Source: a bacterium 0.1xD8-71 (GTDB lineage Bacteria; Bacillota; Clostridia; Lachnospirales; Lachnospiraceae). From it: 64,000 nucleotides of DNA. Made by a program: the position numbers and the translations under genes. Shown in pieces: positions 8,365 through 16,233 of the stretch. Within the stretch, counting starts at the first letter, position 1, and each line of letters begins with the position of its first letter. The stretch spans positions 62,001 to 126,000 of the forward strand of contig RAYR01000009.1 in assembly GCA_003612405.1 (NCBI GenBank). The letters are read 5' to 3'. The notes under the pieces are model-generated. The model searched no databases. It was not told where the DNA came from and saw only the letters and a program-made list of their open reading frames with translations.

Positions 8365-10347
8365 ATGGAAACAGCCAATATACTATGTGAGAAAAAAGAA
8401 CAGATTATGCTAAATGACCTGTTTGAAGATTTTAAGATATTATTGCAGGATAGTGATGCCGCAGAGGAGAAGGAAAAGGTTAAAAACAGCCTCAGGAAAA
8501 TGGCTGACAACACAGCCTATCTGATTTTGGGAGAGGAAGGTGCCGGCAAAACCAGTCTTTTAAATGCGCTCTTTCAGGAAATGGCATCGTTTTCGGATGA
8601 TTTCCCCGGGGAAATATGTGAATACCGCTGGGGAGAACAGGAACTGACAACACCCCCGGCGGACGGTGTCCAGAAGAAGTTTGTCACCATGGAAAATATG
8701 AGAGGCATTTCCATTGTGGATACCAAAGGAATCAACCGATTTACGGGGGAAACCAGAAAGAAGATAAAAGAACAGATAGAAAGAAGCAGTGCAGTTTTTG
8801 TTGTTTTTGACGCAGAGCATATCAGGAGTCCGAAGTTGTGGGATATTCTGGAAGGCTGTCCGCAGAAAAGAATGATATTTTTCCTCACAAAGTGCGATCT
8901 GCTTTCCGGAAAGGATTTACATAGCAATATAGAGAAACTCAAAAGTTATATGGAAGAAAGCGGAATATCCGCGCCCCTGTTCCCAATCAGTCATCACAAA
9001 AAAACTACCCGAGGGGACATCATGGCAATCGATGAGGTACGTACTTATATCAGGGACAACGTGGTGGGTAGAAATCCGATGTTAAACAGGCAGATGGAAA
9101 ATGTGGCTGAGATGAAGAGAATCATCGTCCAGTTAAAAGGTTCCTTTGCCCTCAGGAAACAACAGTATGTGTCTGATTTTGAAATTTTGCAGAAGATCAA
9201 CCGCTCCCTGGATACCTATATGCTGAATCATAAAAAGTTCCTGGATACCTTTATCGGCAAAGTGACGGCGGAAATCAACAAGGATATTGACAATTATGAG
9301 CGGGAGATTATTGCAAAGTTAGACCCCTATAAGATTAAGGAACGGTTTCAGAAACAGGAGGATTTTGAAGATTATCTGAACATGGTCAATGAGAACTACA
9401 GAACCATGATGAGTGATTCCATCAACCGTAAGACCATAGAGGCCATCAAGAGCTGTCTGCATGATCTGGAAATTGTTTTTAACGAGGCCACAGGATATTT
9501 TAACAAAAGAGAAAATATTCTGGCGCTAAATGACAGGTTCTATGGCACATTATCCACCAGCCGCAGGCAGATGTCTGATGAGACCAGGGAGATGGTGGTT
9601 TCCACCGGGGAATTATACCGGACTTTGAGCGAGGCGTCGGAGACTCTGTTTATGCAGATCTGGAACGAGCGTAAGAAGTATGATGACAGTATCAGGAAGC
9701 ATAAAGCCTTGTCCAATATAGGGGGTGGCATAGCAGGTGGTGCGACAGGTGTAGCAATTGGTGCCGGTACGGGTGCTATGGCAACTTTCTTGTCAGGTAT
9801 TGGTGTGACAGGTGCGGCGGCAGGTGCAGCAGGTACAGCGGGTGTAACGGCAGGTACAGCTGGTGCTATGGCAGGTACGGCTGGTGCTATGGCAGGTACA
9901 ACGGGTGCCATGGCAGGTACAGCTGGTGCTATGACAGGTACGGCTGGTGTCACAGCAGGTACAGTGGGTGCAGCAGCAGGTACGGCTGGTGTAGTGGCAA
10001 GTGGCATTGTGGTCTTTGCGTTGGTGGCAATTGGCATCATTGGCGGAGCAGCTTTGTTTAGGTATATTTCCAAGAGTTTTTTTGACCCCAAGACTGCGGA
10101 CAAGATGGAGGAGAATACCCGGAAATGTATAGAGAAATTCAAGAATGAGGTGGACCATACCAGAATAGAAATGATTGAACAGGTCACCGGGCAGATTACC
10201 GCCATTTTTGAGAATGAACTTGCTAACGTGGATAATTGTTTTGCGGAGTTTCGCATGTCTGTCAATATTGATGAAAGAAAGATTCCCCTTTTGGAGCAGC
10301 GTATGCAGGAGGCGGAAGACTTACTGATGAAAATAGAAAGTATTTAG
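8365..10347 (+). CDS. Dynamin-family GTPase with glycine-rich membrane segment
   Basis: A 660-residue bacterial dynamin-like protein. GTPase motifs are G1 GEEGAGKT at 56-63, G3 DTKG at 119-122 and G4 TKCD at 175-178. A long helical region (about 230-450) follows, then a Gly/Ala-rich hydrophobic stretch (about 452-565) built from a 7-residue repeat and ending in a clear transmembrane segment (VVASGIVVFALVAIGIIGGAALF), then a helical tail. Bacterial dynamin-like proteins remodel membranes, and some protect against phage-induced membrane damage. Here that role is only inference. The start at 8365 has an AGGTGGG SD; an in-frame ATG at 8410 is the alternative. It is the first gene of a three-gene module. 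Confidence 0.85.
   Translation: METANILCEKKEQIMLNDLFEDFKILLQDSDAAEEKEKVKNSLRKMADNTAYLILGEEGAGKTSLLNALFQEMASFSDDFPGEICEYRWGEQELTTPPADGVQKKFVTMENMRGISIVDTKGINRFTGETRKKIKEQIERSSAVFVVFDAEHIRSPKLWDILEGCPQKRMIFFLTKCDLLSGKDLHSNIEKLKSYMEESGISAPLFPISHHKKTTRGDIMAIDEVRTYIRDNVVGRNPMLNRQMENVAEMKRIIVQLKGSFALRKQQYVSDFEILQKINRSLDTYMLNHKKFLDTFIGKVTAEINKDIDNYEREIIAKLDPYKIKERFQKQEDFEDYLNMVNENYRTMMSDSINRKTIEAIKSCLHDLEIVFNEATGYFNKRENILALNDRFYGTLSTSRRQMSDETREMVVSTGELYRTLSEASETLFMQIWNERKKYDDSIRKHKALSNIGGGIAGGATGVAIGAGTGAMATFLSGIGVTGAAAGAAGTAGVTAGTAGAMAGTAGAMAGTTGAMAGTAGAMTGTAGVTAGTVGAAAGTAGVVASGIVVFALVAIGIIGGAALFRYISKSFFDPKTADKMEENTRKCIEKFKNEVDHTRIEMIEQVTGQITAIFENELANVDNCFAEFRMSVNIDERKIPLLEQRMQEAEDLLMKIESI
9808..9996 (+). 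repeat. In-gene minisatellite of nine 21-bp units
   Basis: Consecutive 21-bp units follow GCAGGTACRGCTGGTGCTATG. Eight clear copies run from 9829 to 9996 and a more diverged one sits at 9808-9828. They encode a 7-residue unit AGTAGAM in the hydrophobic region of the GTPase. The length keeps the frame, so copy number can change without breaking the gene. Confidence 0.9.
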
Positions 10348-10387
10348 AACACAAATCCATATGTTGCGAAAGGAACAGGTTTTCAGA

Positions 10388-11701
10388 ATGAGAATAAAGA
10401 AGGACGAAAGACAGATTAGGACCATTGCGTGGATCGAGGAACTGGAGCAGTATGCAAAGGCACAAAAACTGCCCATGCGGATTCTGGATGAGCTGGAGGA
10501 ATGTAAGCAGCTGGCATCCTCCAACCGTGCAGATCAGGATAAGGTTAATCGTAGCATAGAGGAACTGATGGAGAGTATCGAGGGGAAGCTGGCTCCGGCA
10601 GAGGTACAACAGGAGAATGTGATAGAGGAAGTCTCCGTGGAAGAAGTGAAAATGCAGCTTAGGAAAATGGCGCAAAGATGCAATACGGAAAATTTCTCTT
10701 CCGTGGAGGGTATGGCGGAACGAAAGAATATCGTTGTCCGCAAGATGTATGGGCAGCTTTCGGAGATTGGCCATGTGAGGGCTCATCTGGAAGAACTGAA
10801 AAATGAGGATCTGTATTTAGCGTTTTTTGAAAAGTGCAGGGTATCCTTTGAAAGAGATGTGCTGGAGATGGTCGGGGAACTGTTACAAAGTATCCGCAGC
10901 AATTATGGGTACATGCTGGATCATATGAGGAGTATGTTTCAAAGCATAGGCGGCTACAGGCAGGGCATCGGCAATGAAAAGTTTTATCTGGAGTATGAAA
11001 CCCGCCGAGACGGCATCGATCGAAAGGTACTGGGCGAAGCGCAGACGGCGGATATGGGAGGCGACGACCTGACATCCTTTGGACAGAGGACAAAGGATAC
11101 AGTGAAAGGAATCGTCGGAAAACTGGTACGGAAAAGAAAATTGTTGGCATGGGTGCCGCTGGTGGTTTTGTTGTGCCTGTTTACGGTGACATCTGTGGTG
11201 CGGCAGGAACAGAGCAGGCAGACCCTGGAGAGTGCCGAACAGACGGAAGAAAAGGAGGATTCGCTGATAAAGGATATAGCGGCGGATTTAGGAAAGAAAA
11301 CTGTCGAATCGGTATCCGGCGGGGTTTTGCAGTCCATGGCAAGTTTATTATTGGCACTGCTTGCCAGTCTTGGTGTATTATTTGTTGCAGTGGTGTTGGT
11401 AATTGTTGTGCTTTACCGGAGTTATCTCAAAATCCTGAAACGATGGTGCGATAATCAAATATACAAAAGATGCGGCGAATATCTGCAAACGGAGCTGTCA
11501 CAGTTTCAACAGAATAACAGTTTTTTCCTCAAACTGGATACAGTCATGAAAAATGCGGTGGAGGAATATGAACGGCAGTATATGGAAGTATTAAACAGTT
11601 TGTTTGCGGATACAGGATATGCGGATCAACCGGCACAACAGGAAGGAACTGCCAGGTGGGATACCCTGCGGCAAGAATGGGAACAGATAAAATACAGGTA
11701 A
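10388..11701 (+). CDS. Coiled-coil membrane protein, second gene of the dynamin module
   Basis: I do not recognise a named family. The ~260-residue N-terminal part is charged and helical (coiled-coil-like). Two transmembrane segments follow: LLAWVPLVVLLCLFTVTSVV and, after a ~45-residue loop, LLALLASLGVLFVAVVLVIVV. A helical, probably cytoplasmic tail ends the protein. A hairpin topology with both ends inside is inferred. The ATG at 10388 is preferred (AGG 8 bp upstream); an in-frame ATG at 10361 has no visible SD. It lies 40 bp after the GTPase gene and 13 bp before the zinc-ribbon gene, so it is probably cotranscribed and may be a membrane partner of the GTPase. Confidence 0.75.
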   Translation: MRIKKDERQIRTIAWIEELEQYAKAQKLPMRILDELEECKQLASSNRADQDKVNRSIEELMESIEGKLAPAEVQQENVIEEVSVEEVKMQLRKMAQRCNTENFSSVEGMAERKNIVVRKMYGQLSEIGHVRAHLEELKNEDLYLAFFEKCRVSFERDVLEMVGELLQSIRSNYGYMLDHMRSMFQSIGGYRQGIGNEKFYLEYETRRDGIDRKVLGEAQTADMGGDDLTSFGQRTKDTVKGIVGKLVRKRKLLAWVPLVVLLCLFTVTSVVRQEQSRQTLESAEQTEEKEDSLIKDIAADLGKKTVESVSGGVLQSMASLLLALLASLGVLFVAVVLVIVVLYRSYLKILKRWCDNQIYKRCGEYLQTELSQFQQNNSFFLKLDTVMKNAVEEYERQYMEVLNSLFADTGYADQPAQQEGTARWDTLRQEWEQIKYR

Positions 11702-11714
11702 AGGATGAGAGAAA

Positions 11715-12299
11715 ATGGACAATATCAAAGGTTTCATGAAAATGGTAAAAGCACCGGAAGGAACGCATGGAGGTGCTAAGGCTCAGACAGAAGGCGGCGC
11801 CAATTTAAAAACGGTGAAGAAAACATTGGAAGAAAAGATGAATGAGAAAGTCAAAATCTATGGCTTTATCGGCATGGAAGTCTATGACCTCTCCAAAGAA
11901 AACCGCATTGAGATTCCGGAAATCAAGACTTATCTGGAGAAAATGGATGTCCTGAACGGTGAGATAGAAGAACTGGAAAAGCAAAAAGGGGAACTGGAGA
12001 GGAAAACAGCCAAAAAGAATATCTGCTCCTGCGGTTACAAACTAAAGCCTCAGGATCGATTCTGTCCCAATTGCGGAGAAGTGGTAGAACGGGATGTTAT
12101 CATTTGCAGCTGTGGCGCGGAGCTCTCAAAGACAGCCAGATTCTGCGGTATCTGCGGGAAGCCGGTGGAGGAGAGTGCAGGTACAAAGCAGCCTCAACAG
12201 GCCATGCAGGTGCCCGTCATGAAGGAGTGTATCTGCGGCGCAAAGGTGCCGGTGGGACAGTTCATGTGTCTTGAGTGCGGACGTAAGGTGGAAGATTGA
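11715..12299 (+). CDS. Triple zinc-ribbon protein, third gene of the dynamin module
   Basis: A 194-residue protein. Residues 1-95 are charged and helical, with a coiled-coil-like stretch (VLNGEIEELEKQKGELERK). The C-terminal half has three successive zinc-ribbon modules of paired CxCG/CxxC type: CSCGYKLKPQDRFCPNCG, CSCGAELSKTARFCGICG and CICGAKVPVGQFMCLECG. Such ribbons usually mediate protein or nucleic-acid contacts rather than catalysis. No transmembrane segment is visible. Tight spacing to the preceding gene suggests a cytosolic adaptor in the same system. Function unknown. Confidence 0.82.
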   Translation: MDNIKGFMKMVKAPEGTHGGAKAQTEGGANLKTVKKTLEEKMNEKVKIYGFIGMEVYDLSKENRIEIPEIKTYLEKMDVLNGEIEELEKQKGELERKTAKKNICSCGYKLKPQDRFCPNCGEVVERDVIICSCGAELSKTARFCGICGKPVEESAGTKQPQQAMQVPVMKECICGAKVPVGQFMCLECGRKVED

Positions 12300-12387
12300 G
12301 GGGCGGAAGGTTGTAAAGGATAGTGCTTCATGGTAATATGAAACTGTAAAATGATGTGAGGCATATTTTGATGATGAGGAGATTCGT

Positions 12388-12648
12388 ATGAAACAATTAT
12401 TCGATTACGCAGACAAATATATCAAACAAAGCACCTGGAAGGACTTCGCACTGCTTAAGTTCTGTCTTTTTGCCATGGGCATTTTGGTTGGTATACAGAT
12501 ACCGGAAAAGAATAAGAAGCACACAGGAATTATCGCCGCGGTTATTTTTACAGCTACCTATATTTCTCTGATGGCAAAATTTATTTCGGTGATCAGAAAG
12601 CAGGATACGATAGAAGCCGAAGACGATTCCTCACCGGTATCTTTTTAA
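12388..12648 (+). CDS. Small membrane protein, 'permease of phosphate ABC transporter'-type family
   Basis: An 86-residue protein with two hydrophobic segments (LLKFCLFAMGILVGIQI and GIIAAVIFTATYISLMAKF) after an amphipathic start. It resembles a small Firmicutes family often given the misleading name permease of phosphate ABC transporter; there is no evidence for phosphate transport. SD GAGGAG lies 6 bp before the ATG. Its 3' end overlaps the convergent ECF S-component gene by 18 bp. Confidence 0.7.
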   Translation: MKQLFDYADKYIKQSTWKDFALLKFCLFAMGILVGIQIPEKNKKHTGIIAAVIFTATYISLMAKFISVIRKQDTIEAEDDSSPVSF

Positions 12649-13137
12649 CAGCCCAAGCAAAGGTCTGTATAAAACCAGGGTCAGCGTAAAGTTTCCGCCA
12701 CAGTGCAGGATGTCGTAAGGGATGCCGGCGCTCCAGTAAGCGAAAGCGGCGCCGGGACCTCCGGATATCAGATAGGGAATGGCACAGAGAGCCCCAAACA
12801 GCAGGCCGTATATTCCGGAGACCACCGCCCAGAGGATGGCGGAATCCATCTTATGGAGCACAAGGACAATCAGTGCAAGGATGTTCCAGATATATAGGTA
12901 GCTGATCCACCAGATACCAAAACCAAAGATGATTCCTTCCAGAAGGACAAAGATCATGATGATAGGGAAGACCTGTCTCTTGTAGGTCAGGGTATACAGG
13001 ATGATTAGGGTACTGACGATTTCAATGTTAGGGAGAAACGCCAGGCCAAGCTGCCCCACGAGCAGGATGGCGCTGAGAACTCCTATTGTGACGATTTGGA
13101 TGACTTTGTTGGAATGATCGGTATGGTTTGTCTGCAT
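12631..13137 (-). CDS. ECF transporter S component (substrate-binding membrane subunit)
   Basis: A 168-residue protein with about five or six transmembrane helices, of the size and pattern of ECF-type vitamin importer S components (for example VIQIVTIGVLSAILLVGQL at the N-terminus and a Gly/Pro-rich loop GGPGAAFAYWSAGIPYDIL). It would need a shared energising module (EcfA1-EcfA2-EcfT), which is not in the window. The gene directly upstream encodes a DUF4430 protein, a fold related to cobalamin-binding transcobalamin domains, so a corrinoid or similar substrate is possible but unproven. No cobalamin riboswitch was seen. Confidence 0.78.
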   Translation of the reverse strand: MQTNHTDHSNKVIQIVTIGVLSAILLVGQLGLAFLPNIEIVSTLIILYTLTYKRQVFPIIMIFVLLEGIIFGFGIWWISYLYIWNILALIVLVLHKMDSAILWAVVSGIYGLLFGALCAIPYLISGGPGAAFAYWSAGIPYDILHCGGNFTLTLVLYRPLLGLLKRYR

Positions 13138-13144
13138 GTTTCTA

Positions 13145-13552
13145 TCAGTATCCTACGGTAAGGGTCAGTTCGTATTTTTCGCCATCGGCGATAGGCGTCT
13201 GATCGGCAGAGGTATTGAGCTGTTCGTTGTTTTTAGTAATACACCACCATTCCTGGTTGCTGTCGTCAGCGGTTTCATTGTCCACTGATGTAATAAAAAT
13301 GCCATAAGGCCCCTCTTCACCCAGAACCAGTTCTTCATCTATGAGTACTTCCCCAAGATATTCACAATCTGTATGGTATTCAAAAGTTTTTAAGCTGCCG
13401 TCTTTATGTATTACATCGACGGTGATTGTCTTTGCGCCTGTAATGGCAGTTTGTTTTGTAAATTGATAGATGCCAAAGAATACTGCAATCATGACGAGTA
13501 GCACTATGAGGGCAATTAAGATTTTCTTTCCGTTTTTAGCTTCTGTTTTCAT
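13145..13552 (-). CDS. Membrane-anchored DUF4430 protein
   Basis: A 135-residue protein with an N-terminal transmembrane anchor (residues 10-28, ILIALIVLLVMIAVFFGIY) and an extracellular DUF4430 domain (about 42-135). The family pattern is visible: LGEVLIDEELVLGEEGPYGIFITSVD, WWCITKNNEQL and DGEKYELTLTVGY. DUF4430 resembles the C-terminal transcobalamin/intrinsic-factor domain. It sits 7 bp before an ECF S-component gene, suggesting that it captures or presents the transporter's substrate outside the cell. SD GGAG lies 4 bp before the ATG. Confidence 0.85.
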   Translation of the reverse strand: MKTEAKNGKKILIALIVLLVMIAVFFGIYQFTKQTAITGAKTITVDVIHKDGSLKTFEYHTDCEYLGEVLIDEELVLGEEGPYGIFITSVDNETADDSNQEWWCITKNNEQLNTSADQTPIADGEKYELTLTVGY

Positions 13553-13588
13553 TTTTCTCCAATCCTTCTGTAAATGTTATTCTTTATG

Positions 13589-14668
13589 TTACAGCTGAGT
13601 CCACACAGTCTTTTCATACGACTGTAGGAGGCCATAGTCAATATTCAGTGCCGCACATTGATTCTGGATGGCGGCCTGTATTTCATCATCTGTGACCCAG
13701 TTGATGCCAGCCTGTGTCCGGCATTTATCGATATAGGTTTCACACAGTGGCTTTTCTTCCTCAGTACATTCACTCATGTCATACTGATAATAACGGGTAT
13801 CTCCGATGGTATGAATGTATACCATAAGATTTATTTCCATATTTTCATCAAAGACTTCATTATAAATGTCGGTATCCACATAGTTTGTCCACCAGCCATG
13901 GAGAATCTCCGAGAAATATATATTGGTGCAGCTTCCGTCAGAAAGGATGGCGGACAGCCCCACAAAGTGGTCACCGGCACCGCCGGAACCGTCACTGTGC
14001 AGAAGACCATTCGCATATGGCTCCTCTGCACTTCTAGCCCAACATTCGTATTCGTGGGTGATATACAGCTGGCCGTCAGTTTCTGTAAGTACAAATACGG
14101 CATAACTCATATCATCCGGGGCATACATGTCCAGCCCCACAAATTTAACAAGCAGGTTCTTTTTGTCTCCGCCTGGGTTGTCGGGACAACCTATATAGGC
14201 ATACTCTATGGCATCATAAGTGGTTCTGTCTGTAAATGTCGTGTCTAAAAAATAATCTGCTGTCCGGGCGCCTAATTCTGACAACGTGTAGGATGCGTTT
14301 GGTTCACAGATTGGCGCTCGGTAATCTTCCTGCGGGAAACTCCTGCCAACGACCGCCGGCAGGTTATTGTGCAGAAACTGTTCATACAGACTTGCGGTGT
14401 CTGCGGCGGCTTCTGGCTGCTCGGGCTGTGCTGTGTTCTCTACCGGATTTTCCTGGGTGGGATTTTCCGCGCCGGGTTCCTCTGTGATATTCTGTTCGGA
14501 TGAGGAGTCAGGTATCTTAATATCTGCGGCCGTGATTTCCTGCCCTGCATTTTCAACTTCTGTTTCTTTTTCTTTGCTGTCTGCACCACAGCCTGTAAAC
14601 AGTATGCCGAGACAGAATATGGCAAGCAGACACATAATCCGTATCTTGTGTTTCCTATTTCTTTTCAT
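13589..14668 (-). CDS. Lipoprotein of unknown function
   Basis: A 359-residue secreted lipoprotein. A lipobox LFTGC places the modified cysteine at residue 27. An acidic, Pro/Glu-rich linker (about 30-100) comes next, then a globular domain with no motif I recognise (YEQFLHNNLPAVVGRSFPQ, NLLVKFVGLDMYAPDDM). It is the first gene of a minus-strand operon with the DUF4430 protein (36 bp) and the S component. Similar lipoproteins of this order occur in Clostridia without known function. SD AAAGGGGA. Confidence 0.75.
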   Translation of the reverse strand: MKRNRKHKIRIMCLLAIFCLGILFTGCGADSKEKETEVENAGQEITAADIKIPDSSSEQNITEEPGAENPTQENPVENTAQPEQPEAAADTASLYEQFLHNNLPAVVGRSFPQEDYRAPICEPNASYTLSELGARTADYFLDTTFTDRTTYDAIEYAYIGCPDNPGGDKKNLLVKFVGLDMYAPDDMSYAVFVLTETDGQLYITHEYECWARSAEEPYANGLLHSDGSGGAGDHFVGLSAILSDGSCTNIYFSEILHGWWTNYVDTDIYNEVFDENMEINLMVYIHTIGDTRYYQYDMSECTEEEKPLCETYIDKCRTQAGINWVTDDEIQAAIQNQCAALNIDYGLLQSYEKTVWTQL

Positions 14669-14757
14669 GAATATCCCCTTTGTGCATCAATTTTTTAAAG
14701 ACCATACCAAGTATAGCACAGGGAAAACAGGTTGAGTAGATATTTTTCATAAAAGCC

Positions 14758-14788
14758 TTGACTGTACAGTAACTGTACGGTATATGAT
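14758..14788 (+). promoter_or_regulatory. MerR-type promoter/operator before the MATE gene
   Basis: TTGACT (14758-14763) and TATGAT (14783-14788) are separated by 19 bp, the over-long spacing characteristic of MerR-activated promoters. The spacer carries a perfect dyad GTACAGT-A-ACTGTAC (14764-14778). An alternative -10, TATATG at 17 bp, overlaps it. No MerR gene is in the window. Confidence 0.72.
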
Positions 14789-14871
14789 GCTCCATAAAGA
14801 GGACGAAGAAAGATAAGAACAAAAGAAATGCCTTGCAACTTTTACGCAAAGCGTTTCGGAATGGAGGAAAC

Positions 14872-16209
14872 ATGGAAAAACAAAATGGATATGCAAAACC
14901 TGTAACTTTGAAAAATATTCTGGCATTTGCCATTCCGACCATTGCCATGACGGTATTTATGTCTTTTTATACCATGGTAGACGGTCTGTTTGTGTCCAAT
15001 CTGATCGGCACCAATGCCTTGTCGGCCATCAATCTGACGGCGCCGGTGATTCAGCTGGTGACAGCCATTTCCACCATGCTTGCTACCGGGGGAAGTGCCG
15101 TGATCATGAAGAAGATGGGAGAGCAGAAGAAAGAGGAGGCAAGGGAGGATTTTACGTTCCTGATTCTGGTAAATGTATTGGTGGGTTTGGTGATGTGTCT
15201 TCTGGGATATCTGCTGATGGATCATATTTTTACGGGCATGAATCTTTCCGCGGATGTGGCCGGATATTGTGTGGAATATCTGAGCCGGTATCTGCTGTTC
15301 ACGGTTCCCATTCTGTTAATGAATAATTTTACCTTGTATATGATCGCCAGTGAAAAGGCGACACTTTCCTTTGTCTGTTCTGTGACAGGCGGGGTCTTGA
15401 ATATGATACTCGATTACGTGTTTATTGCAGGGTTGCATATGGGAATCGGCGGAGCGGCAATTGCAACAGGTTTAGGATATTCTGTGACGGCAGTTGTGGG
15501 GCTTATCGTCTTTAGCTGCCCCAAAAGCCTGTTACATTTTCAGAAACCGGTATGCCGCCTGAAAGTTCTTGTAAATGCTGCCACGAACGGATGCTCCGAG
15601 ATGGCAACGGCACTGGTTACCGGTATCATTACCATGATGTTTAACTGGACGATGCTCCATTATGTGGGAGAGGATGGGGTAGCGGCAGTCACAATCATTA
15701 TGTATGTACTTATGTTTGCAAGTTCTTTGTATACAGGGTATTCTTATGGTGTGGCACCTATGCTCAGTTTCTATTATGGGGAACAGAACCAGGAGAAGCT
15801 GAAGAAACTGGTAATGGTCAGCCTGCGGGTGATAGGAGTGATTTCCGTTGTGACGGTGGTATTATCTCTTGGCATGACAAGACCGCTGGTATCTGTCTTT
15901 GCCCGCCCGGATAATCCGGTGTATGATCTGGCAGTGACCGGCAACAGAATCTGTACGATAGCACTGTTGTTTATCGGATTTAATATTTTTGCCAGCGGGA
16001 TGTTTACCGCACTTTCCAATGGTCTGATCTCGGCAGTCCTGGCATTTTCCAGATCTTTTGTATTTATGCTGGTCACAATGATTGTCCTGCCGGTCTTTCT
16101 TGGCGTAAATGGCATCTGGCTGGCAACACCGGCAGCGGAACTGATGGCCCTGGCGCTGTCTGTATTTATGTTCTTCAAATACAGAAAAAGGTATGGGTAC
16201 TGCGGATAA
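14872..16209 (+). CDS. MATE family efflux transporter
   Basis: Multidrug/toxin extrusion pump with 12 predicted transmembrane helices, exporting cationic drugs or metabolites at the expense of Na+ or H+. Typical features are the N-terminal VDGLFVSNLIGTNALSAINL and two homologous halves; the 445-residue length is normal. The ATG at 14872 has a GGAGGAAAC SD and is preferred over an upstream in-frame TTG at 14833. The upstream MerR-type promoter suggests induction by a toxic ligand. The CmpB gene follows 24 bp downstream and may be cotranscribed. Confidence 0.92.
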   Translation: MEKQNGYAKPVTLKNILAFAIPTIAMTVFMSFYTMVDGLFVSNLIGTNALSAINLTAPVIQLVTAISTMLATGGSAVIMKKMGEQKKEEAREDFTFLILVNVLVGLVMCLLGYLLMDHIFTGMNLSADVAGYCVEYLSRYLLFTVPILLMNNFTLYMIASEKATLSFVCSVTGGVLNMILDYVFIAGLHMGIGGAAIATGLGYSVTAVVGLIVFSCPKSLLHFQKPVCRLKVLVNAATNGCSEMATALVTGIITMMFNWTMLHYVGEDGVAAVTIIMYVLMFASSLYTGYSYGVAPMLSFYYGEQNQEKLKKLVMVSLRVIGVISVVTVVLSLGMTRPLVSVFARPDNPVYDLAVTGNRICTIALLFIGFNIFASGMFTALSNGLISAVLAFSRSFVFMLVTMIVLPVFLGVNGIWLATPAAELMALALSVFMFFKYRKRYGYCG

Positions 16210-16233
16210 AATACTGATACGAAGGAAAAGAGA

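Noticed and set aside
8156-8413. Plus-strand 85-codon frame before the dynamin gene
   Set aside because: Overlaps the XRE gene antisense, passes through the promoter and overlaps the GTPase start; no protein-like pattern.
9808-9996. Tandem repeats considered as a CRISPR array
   Set aside because: Units are directly adjacent with no spacers and keep the reading frame of a protein gene.
9540-10265. Minus-strand 241-codon open frame rich in Pro/Ala/Val
   Set aside because: It is the antisense shadow of the 21-bp repeats in the dynamin-like gene; no SD, and its composition follows from the repeat.
13658-14248. Plus-strand 196-codon frame
   Set aside because: Antisense to the lipoprotein gene, which has a clear lipobox, SD and start.
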